64,000 bases of DNA from Bimastos eiseni. Its lineage: Eukaryota > Annelida > Clitellata > Crassiclitellata > Lumbricidae. The DNA lies in NCBI GenBank assembly GCA_959347315.1, contig OY365806.1, forward strand, positions 50,768,068 through 50,832,067, given 5' to 3'. The translations under genes were made by a program, and so were the position numbers. The notes beneath the pieces were generated by a model. It did not search any database. It was not told where the DNA came from and saw only the letters and a program-made list of their open reading frames with translations. Of the stretch, positions 32,956-44,800 are shown piece after piece; the stretch's first letter is position 1, and each line of letters opens with the position of its first letter.

Positions 32956-33733
32956 TGTAACGATTCAGGGGTACGCCTACCTGATGTCGGCCTGCTGTAG
33001 TGTCTGCCTGTTGTGTACACTTGTCTACTGTGTTCTTTCTACAGTGGTATCTACCTGCTGTATAAGTCTATCTACTATCTACTATCTACTGTGTATTATC
33101 TACTATCTACTGTAGATATCTACTGTATCCTATCTACTGTGTGTCATCTACTATCTACAGCAAATTAGTATAAAAGGAGTTCGCCTGGAAGATTGGAATC
33201 ATCGTCGTCGTCGTCTGGAGATCGTCATCGGGGAGCCTTGTAGATTCGGCTTCGGCCTTGCAGTCTCGGCTCCTAGGAAGCACGAGTAGTCGTCGTGGCT
33301 TGCGATAGTCGTCGTGGATATAGTCGTCGTAGATTTGCGATAGTCGCCGTCAGCCATTGACGTAGCATAGTAGTCGCCGTCAGCCATTGACGTAGCGTTG
33401 CAGTTACTCGTTAGTTATCGACGTAGGGCGTATTGAAGGGGTGAGATACGGATTGTTTCCGAATGGGCGCTACCGAAGTATTGTTTTCCGTTGTACATTA
33501 AAAAAGGATTATCGAACAAGCGTGTCTTATTCTCGCGTCACCAAGAGGGTTATCGAGCAAGCGTGTCTTATTCCAAGCGTCATCCAGAAAGGAGCTATTT
33601 AAACCTTAAATGGTTAGTCTTCAGCAAACCACTGAAACCTTACTCAGCGGACTGCAACTCGAACTACCCCCATATCGGACGGGGCTGCAAGTCGTCATCC
33701 TGGTCACTGTCGAATAGTCCCCGTTCCGTTACA
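32956..33733 (+). repeat. 3' LTR, full length (778 bp)
   Basis: Starts TGTAACGATTC and ends CCGTTCCGTTACA. Has a TATA-like GTATAAAAGG at 33,169 and a shorter TATCTACTG array than the 5' copy. Confidence 0.88.
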
Positions 33734-33796
33734 ATATATATATTTATATATATGTGTGTGTGTGTTCTGATTTGGGTGGGTTCTGGGTGCCCTGGA

Positions 33797-33845
33797 CTTG
33801 GCTTCCAAGTGGCGCTTTAGAAGTTTGGAGATTACAATTGCGACG
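33797..33845 (+). repeat. Dispersed GGCGCTTTAGAAG motif, copy 3
   Basis: AAGTGGCGCTTTAGAAGTTT followed by GGAGATTACAATTGCGAC, matching 6186-6228. Confidence 0.55.
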
Positions 33846-33963
33846 ATATATGCAATTTCGTTTTCACGATAGAGTATCGGGATTCGAACGCAAGTTGTAG
33901 ATGGTAAATGTGGCGGCATTAGCCACTCTGCTGTCTCAGGCCATACTGTTGTAACGGTATCGC

Positions 33964-35655
33964 GTCAATTGATTCCCCGTCAGTTGATCCCCCGTCAATG
34001 GGGGACTCTGCGGGCAATTCCTTTAATTAAAAGTTGGTGACACCAGTATGCATATAGGTCTTTAAAAAAATTTGATATTGGCCATGCGTTGTTTGTTTAT
34101 GTTGTTCCGATCGATGACTGGCGTAGGAATTAAAATATAATTCCATTATGAATCAATACATAAATATGAACACTAGAAATGGAGAGAGGAGATGGCAATT
34201 TGTCTAATTTTTTACGTCCAATCACAGCGGACTTTCCATTTACCGCTGCGCGAACAAGAAAATTATAAATATTGCACGCAAGTTAAAGCTTTCAGATCTA
34301 ATAGGTTGCCGCCTTCTTTTCCTTTGAATTTTGGAATGCAACAACACGTAGGCATTTTATAATTTGGCTAACCTTTAGAATACTTTTGCGTGAAGAAACA
34401 TACATCACACACAATATTACCTTGGGTTGCTTACCCACATTTGACACAGGCGCCATTTATTAGCAGCCATGTTTAAAAAGTCCCCTATAATTGGTCCCCT
34501 AGTCAATAGATCTCCTCAAATCTCTAGGTTGCGTGTCACAGACTTGTAGTTGATACTATCAGTAAATAAAAGATTGATTTTAGAGATTTACAAAATAACA
34601 TTACAAAAAAACAAATGAATGACCAGGCTTCGTGTCAGTTCGCGTTGTAACCGTATACGGCCGTTCGGAGATTCTTTTATATCTCAGAGCTATGGCTCAT
34701 TTATCCCATGCATAGACGCTCATTCTTAGGACTTCGTGCTGATAAACTAATCATATCATGACTCTCAAATACGCTTTTGTATTTTTTCATTTTAACACTT
34801 CGTGCTCTTTTACATCGTTCTTTAAATTAATGGAGAAGGTCGCAAGTGGAACATGAATGTTGTATCAATTGGACTGGGTTCAATAGGCAGGGAATCACGG
34901 GGCAGGACGTTTTGGCGCAGGTCGCCTTGGCGCACTTCTATCTGATACAATATATAATCTAACGCGAAGCATGATCGACGATAATAATTAGACTAAACTG
35001 GGAACTGGAATGATGAAAAAAATATGCTTAAATAGAAGCGGGATGAATATGAGAATTTTTACTTGTCGTGGAATCCTTTAGTCACAAGCTTTGTATCAAT
35101 CTCGCTTCCAATTAAAATGCATTATTTTCATCAATCCAGCTTCCATTTAAGCATTATTATTTTCATCAATCCAGCTTCCATTTAAGCATTATTATTTTCA
35201 TAAATCCAGTTTCCATTTAAGCATGATTATTTTCATCAATCCAGTTTCCAGTTTAACAGTAGGGCCAATCCTTTTCATTGATCCGGTTTAAAATATGATT
35301 CTTTTCACCGATTCATCTTCTACTACCGACGCTCCCGAGGCTTAACCTGATTTCCCATGTGGAATAATTTACGACACTGAAGTGTAGATTGCCAGATAAT
35401 ATATTTATATAATACATAGTATACAATATTCTTGTATCAGAGATCTGCGCCAATACGTCCTGCGCCAAAACGGCTGTGCCAAAACGGCTGTGCCAAAACG
35501 GCTGCGCCAAAACGTCACGTTGATCCCTTGGTCAATTGATCCCTCGATCAATTGACGAAGGGATCAACTGACTAGGGGGCCAATTGACGCCTTTGACCGG
35601 GGATTAACTGACGGGGATCAACTGACGGGGATCAAGTGACGGGGGTAAAAAGACG
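33964..35655. repeat. Composite fold-back repeat with two nested inverted ends
   Basis: Outer ends: GTCAATTGAT and CCCCGTCAGTTGATCC units at 33,964-34,007 are inverted at 35,518-35,650 (many GGGGATCAACTGAC units). Inner ends: GACGTTTTGGCGCAG at 34,905 is inverted as a tandem of CTGCGCCAAAACG/CTGTGCCAAAACGG units at 35,445-35,516. A roughly 41-bp array (TTTTCATCAATCCAGCTTCC) lies at 35,100-35,275. No ORF looks like a transposase. It is probably a non-autonomous fold-back element, possibly one inserted in another. Confidence 0.65.
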
Positions 35656-35686
35656 TAGAACCGTTTTAACAGGTTGGTATATGAAG

Positions 35687-35815
35687 TCAACTTGTACACA
35701 ATGAGAAAATATATGAGACACGAACCGTGTCTGCCGGATCCATGCTGTAACTTGAGTCGGAGTAGATGTTTTGCAGGACGTCCAACAAGTTCAAGTTTTT
35801 CACCAACTCGTACAA
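35687..35815 (-). CDS. CATSPER4-like: CatSper-like last coding exon
   Basis: Acceptor AACTGTTTTAG, 42 codons and TGA. Begins LYELVKNLNLLDVLQNIY, extending the previous helix, and ends RVSYIFSLCTS. The final dozen residues look less constrained. The plus-strand ORFs here are shadows. Confidence 0.7.
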   Translation of the reverse strand: MYELVKNLNLLDVLQNIYSDSSYSMDPADTVRVSYIFSLCTS

Positions 35816-38800
35816 CTAAAACAGTTGCATTTGTATGCAAGCATCTATGCATGCCGTATAGTATTAATGCATGCACGTATAGGCCTATTTGTATGCATGT
35901 GTGCGCATTCGTGTGTTTGTGCTTGTATGTGTACATGTACGTATGCGCAAGTATAGTGTACAACTGTACACGAAGCATTTTGTGGTCTGATATACATGTG
36001 CGACTCTGATAAACAGCCTTTTACGAGTCTGCCATTTGTATCAAACATTTTAGACACTGCATTCATGTAATCTTTGTTTTTGGAACAATAAACTTAAATG
36101 CGCTGTGGTGTGTCAGCATTTCAATGTTAATAAATCTAATAATAATGTTTTAGCTACTTTAAATTATATAAAATAAATAACTGTCTGGCCTACAAAGATG
36201 ACAGATAATGTAAACTCTAGAAGATATCGTAACTGAAGATTTAAGTATCGCCACTTTACAAAAATCGTTAGAGGCGGCCTCGATCAGACGATATTCGAAC
36301 CGAGTTTGGTCTTCAAGTGTTTGAGGTCGAGAGGATTTCACGCAACAGGATAATCTATTCTATGATAGTAGGCTAACCACACAAAGCTCCGATGCTCCAT
36401 GGAAGCTGAGGCCAGTGGGACAAACAAGTAGCCCAAGTCCATTCCTTGGTCAGAGACGGAAGATATTGAGGCCTTCGATAATCGTAATCGTAATCTCCAA
36501 ACACCAAAGCGTAACTCAAAAGCCCGGCGCATGGCACTAGCTAATTCATTTGGCAAAGATTTTAACGCCCTCCCTCTCTGGATTAATAGTTGATGATGTC
36601 AACCACTAGACAACTGTGCCCCTATAAACTGGCGTTCCATAAATATCAGCCAATGAATAAGTCTAAAGTACGATGATGCTCTGGTACATTTTGTGACAAA
36701 GTGGTCATTTCTTTACCTCTTCCAGGTCACGTTTTATGTCTTCATACTCGGCCAAGTTCTCCTCCAGAGCAGATAAAAGCAAGAGATACTTCTCCAGTTT
36801 AGTAACCGTCAAATTTGAGAAATCCTAAAGCACAGTATTCGGAATAAATTACTAATTCAACCTATAAACAAATGCTGATATCTTTATTTCTTAAAACAAA
36901 TTGAGGTAAGTCTGGATTCAAACCATCGCGCATGCGTTCTACCATCAGCCAATGGAGTTCCAGTCAGTGGCTGAGATGTGCGCAGGGAGCGCTTTATTCG
37001 ACTAACATCATTAGTGACTTCCTCCCAATACAAATCCACAACCCCAAGTTCTTTCAAAGTGAATTATGACTGAAATCTCGCTGGTTTGGTTCCATACGTT
37101 TGCGAGAGCTTTCCTGTTGCTTAGCAACAAAACTTGTCCTTGTGCCTCAATTACGCGCTTCATGCTAGTAAGGAGCGACTTCGAGGGTGCCTATAGCTGG
37201 CGCTACAAAAGGTCATAGACAACAAACTAACAAATAATTACATCTATCTTAAACAAACACTTAACTTTCATAAACAAATTACAAATTTGTTGCTGATAGC
37301 AACAAGAGCAACAGAGTAAACGCCAAGTTGCGTGACGCGTTGGACCAGGACCCTGGGATTCATACAATGCCTGCTCATGATGACCTGGGAAAAGAACAAG
37401 AGAGCGTCCAGTTCTTTCCATTATGGTATTCTATGACTTCGTCTGGCTGATATATATATATATATATACACCATTATACTAATATACTATGTCAGTTCCT
37501 TACTTTCCTGATTTCTTCGATTGCGACCCGATTTCTAAAACGGTTTAATGCATACATTTGAAATAATTGACTGCATAATTGTAACATCTTGAATATTGGC
37601 GCCATTAGAGCTTCAGGCATCTCACACTAGGATTCGAATGAACGACTGACCGTCAGCTGAAACGGTTTCTGAAGCTGAATGAGACTGATTCCTCTGTGTG
37701 CCTTATTCCTGTTGATGAGTTGCATATTCTCCAGAAACTCTGTGGAGAATCAATTTTCCAAATGATAACATTTGCAGGGCCAACTGTTTTGAAAGCAAAA
37801 CCAATAATATGATCTAATCAAATCCAATGAAAGGTATTTCTATTCTGATTTGATCTATCCTAATCACATCTGCAGCATCGCTCTAAAATGAACAGGGAAT
37901 CAGTGGATGACTAAAGAACAGAAAAGTGTGCAAAAAGCAATCTAAAAATATCTTCCCCTCTCTTAGGCTGATCTTCACTTACATTATACCCTTGCGCCCC
38001 AATTACCCGCTTCATGCCATCTGGAGCCTCGAATCCATGGACCGTGTTCAGCCTATGCCTCTGGAGGCCCATCTATCTGGAGTCTTGGATCCGAGGGCCA
38101 TGTACAGCCTATGCCTCTGGAGGCCCATCTATTTGGAGTCTCGGATCCATGGGCAGTGTACGCCTCTGGAGGCCCATTTATCTCGAGTCTCGAATCCATG
38201 GGCCGTGTACAGCCTGTGCCTCTGGAAGCCCATCTATCTGGAGTCTTGGATCCGAGGGCCATGTACAGCCTATGCCTCTGGAGGCCCATCTATTTGGAGT
38301 CTCGGATCCATGGGCCGTGTACGCCTCTGAGGGCCCATTTATCTCGAGTCTCGAATCCATGGGCCGTGTACAGCCTGTGCCTCTGGAAGCCCATCTATCT
38401 GGAGTCTCGGATCCATAGGCCGTGTACAGCGCTGTACACCCCAACACGTGGTTGACTTTTGTCTCGGGGAAAGAAGAGGAGAAGCGATGCAGGTCGTTGA
38501 GGTGACCTTGGGCGCTAGTAACTGGTGGCTCTTCAATACACTGACCGGCACACGCGACGAATACCTGCTCAACGTGCACCCCGTGGTTCGAGGGAAATCC
38601 GGACGTATGACGTCATTTTCCACCAATGAGGGACTACTCTGACGTAGAGTCTTCATGTGTTGCTAGGACGCACGTGTTGTCATTCTAACCTATTGATGAA
38701 ACTCGCATCATGTAATCTGTCAACTGTAGACGGGATTCGTCAGTTTGGCTCTACGTGTCTGCGTGGTGGCAATTATCTTCCACTGACGACGCGGCCGACG

Positions 38801-41800
38801 CCGAATATTATGAACAATGTTTTGCTTATTGTTGAAACTACAATTTTTAATAGCACTTAACACCCTTGATATAAGTTAGCACAAAGCACATCTTATTTGT
38901 TTGCCATGGTTGTGGTCCCATGTTAATCTCCAATTTAGATTCGTAGAACGTCCCATCCTTACCTTACCATACAACTAATCTTAGCCTCTCAAATCTAATC
39001 AGGCTTGGACTGGGCCGCCGGGATACCGGGAGATTCCCGGTGGGCCGGCGGCCGCGGACTGCCAGAAAAAAGTCATTATATTTGTAATTACATTTTAATT
39101 TACCGTTGATTATAGGCTAGCGTATCTGACGGCAGCCACACAGAAATCGTTTAATAAACTTGATTTCGCGCCGCCCTCATTGAGCGGCACATTAGTACTC
39201 AAAAAACGCAGTCCCACGTTCAATCTACTGAACTATAACTAGCTTGGAACTTGGTGAGCCTATCGGCCTTCCGTCTATTTATAGTTCAGTTGTTCAATTG
39301 TAATGGGATTGTTTTCAATTGCCGTCGGAGGGCGGAAGTTTTTATCTAATTGTTAAAGGGAAGGGCGCTCCGAACGTGCCCAGGTGGCAATTGAAAACAA
39401 GCTCATTGTATATTTTACTTTTGGTCGGTTATTCACTCTTTTAAATTCTGTTTCCGTTTTGACTTTTGAGGAGTTGGCGGCAGCGTATCAACATTTAGTC
39501 TACTCTTAAGTAATAATAGAATGATTTTGACGTGTTTAAACAAATTTGGTTTTAATTTTTTTTAAATTTAATTTTATTTCTGGTATACGTACTCTACCCC
39601 AAAGAAAAATGAATAAACGAAAAGGAGGTGCTGAGAAAGAACGAATAAGAAATAAAACAAGTTTAAAGAACCATGCCCATAAATATCAAAAGTTAACGAA
39701 CATGTTTGCAACATCTTCCAGTACCAACTCAACTGTTAATATCAGTACGGCTGATATAGCAACAGCAGAAATAATTACGGATCCTCATTCAATTTGCGAT
39801 GCCGCTGATGCGGTATTATTATTACCACCCAATGACGCACATGATTCTAAAATTAAAGCGGCAGATAGTTATGAATCTTTCGATGCCAATGGTGTCAATG
39901 CAAGCCCAACTGCTTACCCCAACTCTGACGTTCAATATAATTTGAACATTAGTCAGTGTGAGCCAAGTGAAGAAACTCAAAACAATTATAATTATATTTT
40001 GAAACCACCAGCAGATTGTTTGAGAACTTTTTTTAAATTTCATCCGAAACAACAAAATTTTGATCTCAACGTTAAACTCAATTACCAGAACGTTTATTTC
40101 AGAAAAATTAAGCCTCGTCAATGGCTGACCTACGACAACAACACACAAAAATTGTTTTGTTCATTTTGTCTGGCATTTAGCAAAGCCTCAGATCAATCAA
40201 CATTCATTAGTGGATATAACATTACAAATTCCAAGCATATCTATCAAAGAATATCAGAACATGAAAGCAGTGCACTACATGCAGCCTGCACAGAGTCATA
40301 TGTTTTAAAAATCAATTCCAAAGATATTATAAGCATTTATACGCGTCGAAATGCTGAAGAGATTAAAAAGAATCGTTTAATTTTAGAAAGAATCATAGAA
40401 ACTTTAAAAGTTATTGGTAAGCGTGGACTTAGCTACAGGGGTGCAGAAGAGTCTGGGTACACATTGCTCGATGACAGTATGACATGGGAATTTTTGGAGA
40501 TTCTTTTGCTTGTTAGCAAAATTGATCCGTTGTTGGAAGCACATATCGAGGAAGTGGTTCGAAAAAGCAAATCCCGGCATTTACCCCTCTATTTGCAGAA
40601 ATTAAAAGGCACTTACAACTTACAGACGTGTTTTTGAAAAATTTCTTTTTATCAATATTTTAGTTGGTAAGTTTAAAATTTCTTTTTTATATATAAAATA
40701 ATAATAAATACAAAAAATATATATATAAATTTAAAATTAAATTTAAAAATCCGTAAACAAATTAAATAATTACAAAAATCCATATGAAACGAATAATCAA
40801 GTGGGCCGCCATGACCAAATTTCCCGGGCCGCTTTTTCAAGCCAGTCCGACCCTGAATCTAATCTTACCTCACCTCGGTTAACCTGCTTAACCATTTGAA
40901 AGATGAATATGCGACGGGCGACTGGTTACCTGTGGCTGGATCATCGGAAGTATCTTCCATCAGATATTGTGAACCAGAGCCAGCTTCATCCTTCTTTTCA
41001 TCCTCTTCTTCCTTCGCACAAGCAATTTCCTGCAATATGGAAAACACACGGTGCGCATTATAGGCGGAAATTTGCTTAAGGATAAACAGGGTAACGGGTA
41101 AAGGACTGCCTAGACCAGCGTTTCCCAAACTGTTGGTCGCGACCCAAAAGTGGGTCTCAGAGCTTTGGCAAGTGGGTCGCGAAAGTTCTTCTTATTTCTC
41201 TGTTAATTTCAGTATTTATTCCAGTAACCCTCAAACGTCATACTTTATTCCGTTATAACTAGCGAAACAACATTTGACTATGGTTGGGCTATAACTAGCT
41301 TCTACTTGTGCGTGTATGTGAACAGGAAACAGCGCACGAGACTTAGCAACGAGACTTAGCAACGCATGATTATTAAAAACGTCTGCCATTCAAAAATAAA
41401 CAACGTGTATTTAAATTTCACAAATTTAATTTTTAAATTTTAAAACTTTGCGAAAAAACATGGATAAATTTCTGAACCGAAAACGAGAATCTTTGTCATG
41501 TGTGAGTGGTCATAGCTCAGAGTCGGAGTCAGACGATGATGTTAATTCAACTCTTGATAATCGACTTCCGAGTACGAAGAAGGCATGTCCGCCGAAACGT
41601 AAATATTATGAATCATATCTGAAATTCGGATTTATTTCAGCTGATTCAAGCAATGAACCAAGACCTCAGTGTGTGATTTGTTTGGAGATTCTTGCGAATG
41701 CTAGCATGAAACCGTCCAAACTGTCACGTCACCAGGTAACAAAACACCGTGAAACTGTCGGTAAGTCAGCCGAATTTTTCAAACTTAAAAGTAAAGGATT

Positions 41801-44800
41801 GAGAAAGCAAACTTCCAGCTTAAAAAAATTCACAACGCTTAATTCAAGCGGATTGAAGGCATCATACGAAGTAGCGTTGAGAGTTGCGAAGGCTAAAAAA
41901 CCGCACACAATAGCGGAGGAATTAATTCTTCCTTCTGCAATCGATATGGCAAAAGCAGTGTTAGGAGAGACCATGGCTAACAAGATTCGCGCCATCCCAT
42001 TATCCAACAACACTGTAAGTCGACGCATTGCGGACATGTCAGTTGATGTCAAAGAACAATTAGTAGACACTTTGAAAATGAGCAAGAAATTTGCATTGCA
42101 GTTAGACGAGTCAACTGATGTTGCTGACTGTGCAATACTCTTGGTGTTTGTGCGATTTATCAACTACGTTGATACCATTTTACAAGAAGAGTTCCTTTTT
42201 TCCAAAGAATTACCAACCAGAACTACAGCTGAGGAGATATTTAAATGTCTGGATACCTTCATAACTGGAAATGGTTTGGAGTGGATTAATTGCGTTGGTA
42301 TGACAACAGATGGAGCAGCAGCCATGACCGGTAAACATTCTGGTGTCACACAACGCATAAAAAATGTCGCTCCCAATGCTATCTCATGCCATTGTTTCAT
42401 ACACCGTGAAGCAATGGCTGCAAAGGAACTAGGTGAAGAACTTCATGACGTGATGATGAATGCAGTAAAAATTGTGAACCATATCAAAACCAGTGCTCTT
42501 AATGTACGCTTATTTGAACTTCTCTGTCCTGAGATGGGTGCTGAACACAAACATTTGTTCTTTCACACAGAAGTTCGTTGACTATCAAGAGGTCAGGTTC
42601 TACAGAGACTTTTTGAATTAAGGCAAGAGGTATATTCATTTTTGTTGAACAAGAAATCAGCATTGTGTAGCTACCTTGTTGACACTGATTGGCTAGCCAA
42701 ATTAGCATACTTGGTTGACATTTTTAACAGTCTCAATGAATTAAATTTGAGTTTACAAGGCAAAGACAGTGATTTGTTCAAACATGGAGATAAAATAAGA
42801 GCTTTTATGAAAAAACTTACACACTGGAAAGCTCGTGCAAGTCAGGAACGTTTGGACATGTTTCCTTGTTTGACAGAATTTATTTTATCTCAGGAGAATT
42901 TCGATGATAGTGTCACTCAAGTCAGTCTCAAAAATACAATTTCAAGACATCTGGGGTTGATACATGAAAAATTTGTCCATTATTTTTCAGCTTAAAGTAA
43001 CTTTAGTGATATCTGCTTGAAAAGGATTACGGATCCAAGCATTTTGTTCCAGTTGTGCCTTGTTTTCTGCTGAAAAATAATGGACAAATTTGTCTGCTGC
43101 AAACGAAGCCCCGCTTATCGAACTTTCCTGTGATGGAACGCTGAAGGAAAAGTTCTCAGAGAGCAGTCTTTCTATTTTTTGGCTTAATGCTGCAACTGTA
43201 TTTCCCGAACTCTCTGATATTGCTTTGTCAGTGTTGTTGCCGTTTTCAACCACATACCTGTGTGAGGCTGGATTTTCAGCATTGACGGCAATGAAAACAA
43301 AATACAGGAACAGGCTGTGCATAGATCACGACATGAGGCTGTGTCTGACTTGTGTTAAACCATGCATTGACTTACTTATGAGTAACATGCAGGCCCATCC
43401 TTCACATTGATTCTTTAAACTTTAAATTTAACGATTAGTTACTGTTACATTGATATAACAGTGCTTGCATTGCAATAAATGTTCGCTTTTTTCTTAAGTT
43501 TAATTTTACTGTTTTAAATGTGGTAATTTTTAAATGCTGGATGTAAATCAGCATATCTTAATCCCGATTTATGAAGCAATCCTTAGTTAGTTTAGTACTC
43601 TGTACCTAATTTTGTTTAGTGGGTCCAGAGATAGAAAAAATATTCCCAAGTGGGTCCAGAGCCGGAGAAGTTTGGGAACCTCTGGCCTAGACGACGTCCC
43701 GGGACCTTAGTTTACGTCCCCCTTCCCCTGCCTTGGCTGCCTAGCCGCATTTCACTGCAAATTCTTCAAATAATCTATGTTTCAACATTTCGAAGTTGTG
43801 CACGAGCGGTCCTTCAGCAAATTGAAGCGAATTTTGTTGCATATGCGGGCTTCAATGGGTTTCCCGGGACCTTGGCCCAAGTCCCAGGACCTTAGCCTAC
43901 GTACCCTCCCCTCTCTATGGGCTCGGAGAAATAATATAAATAGCAGTGCTCGTATGTCCTTGTTGACGCATTATCATCCTTGTTATGAATGCGTCGTTAA
44001 ATAAATTTATATCATAATCATCGTAACTGTTGGTAACACGTTCGTTCGTAGTGCGAGGTTGTTGGCTGTCGTTCAGTTCTGAGCGGTTCTGACTGTTCGC
44101 CCTAGTGCTAGTTATGTCTCAGTCGTTAGAGTTGGACGCTGAACAGTGACAGTTACATACAGTTGAGTTGTACTTAGTCAAATCAGTTGTATTAAGACAT
44201 TCAATGAAAGTTCAGTCCTTGCGAGTGTTAGAGAACTAAACATTGGCGAACGGTTTCGAAGTCCTGTGCCAAAAAGCCAGGCCGTACCTAGCGGGCATCG
44301 ACGACTAAGGAAAGACCTCAGGGCTCGGTCTCCTGAGGGTACCAGGATAAAATGGAGGAATCAAGGTTTCCTTTGGACGCTTGCTGGATCATGTCTTCGC
44401 CTGACAAGCGTCCGGTGCCGACTAGAGAGGAGTTCGCCACAATATTATGTAAATAAAATCAATTCTGCATCTTGTGTTCCATGAATAATGACAACAACTG
44501 CCATTCACATCCATAATTTCAATTACAAAATTCCGGAATTCGTGTTTGAAATTTCCGGAAATTCGGTATTTATAAAAGACCGGAATCTCTACACTCATTG
44601 TGCATTCCACAAGGTGAAGAGCTGTTGTAGAATCGTTATATTTATTAAAACATGTCCAATAACACTGACTTGAAACAATCCAAACTTTATGCTTCTCCAT
44701 TCTTCCATGGAGAAGCAAAATGCACCTTCATGGAATTACAAATGGCCTGAAATAAACGAGCTAGGAGCTCATCACTCTGCTCAATATTTCATTTAGATCC

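Larger units (their letters stand above)
28943..33733 (+). mobile_element. Ty3/gypsy-type LTR retrotransposon, internally deleted
   Basis: Both ends begin TGTAACG; the 3' LTR ends CGTTACA, giving matched inverted tips. The interior encodes gag, an aspartic protease, remnants of RT, RNase H and an integrase tail in Ty3/gypsy order. Three large deletions are visible: the 3' part of the 5' LTR with primer-binding site and start of gag (join at about 29,479); the RT catalytic core (join at about 31,346); and the integrase core (after about 31,820). Both flanks are ATATAT, so a target duplication is possible but not provable. In the first 120 bp the two LTRs differ at roughly nine positions, so the insertion is old. 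The copy cannot mobilise itself. Confidence 0.93.
41116..43684 (+). mobile_element. hAT-superfamily transposon 2 (2,569 bp)
   Basis: Terminal inverted repeats CAGCGTTTCCCAAACT and CAGAGGTTCCCAAACT (right end inverted) and an exact 8-bp duplication GCCTAGAC (41,108-41,115 and 43,685-43,692). It holds a nearly complete but broken BED-type transposase. Confidence 0.96.

Noticed and set aside
38014..38579. Overlapping 105-134 codon ORFs on both strands
   Set aside because: Translations of the 56/49-bp minisatellite; several frames are equally open.
42987..43322. 111-codon minus-strand ORF in hAT 2
   Set aside because: Only its end (42,992-43,091) is meaningful, as inverted transposase sequence; the remainder is antisense shadow.
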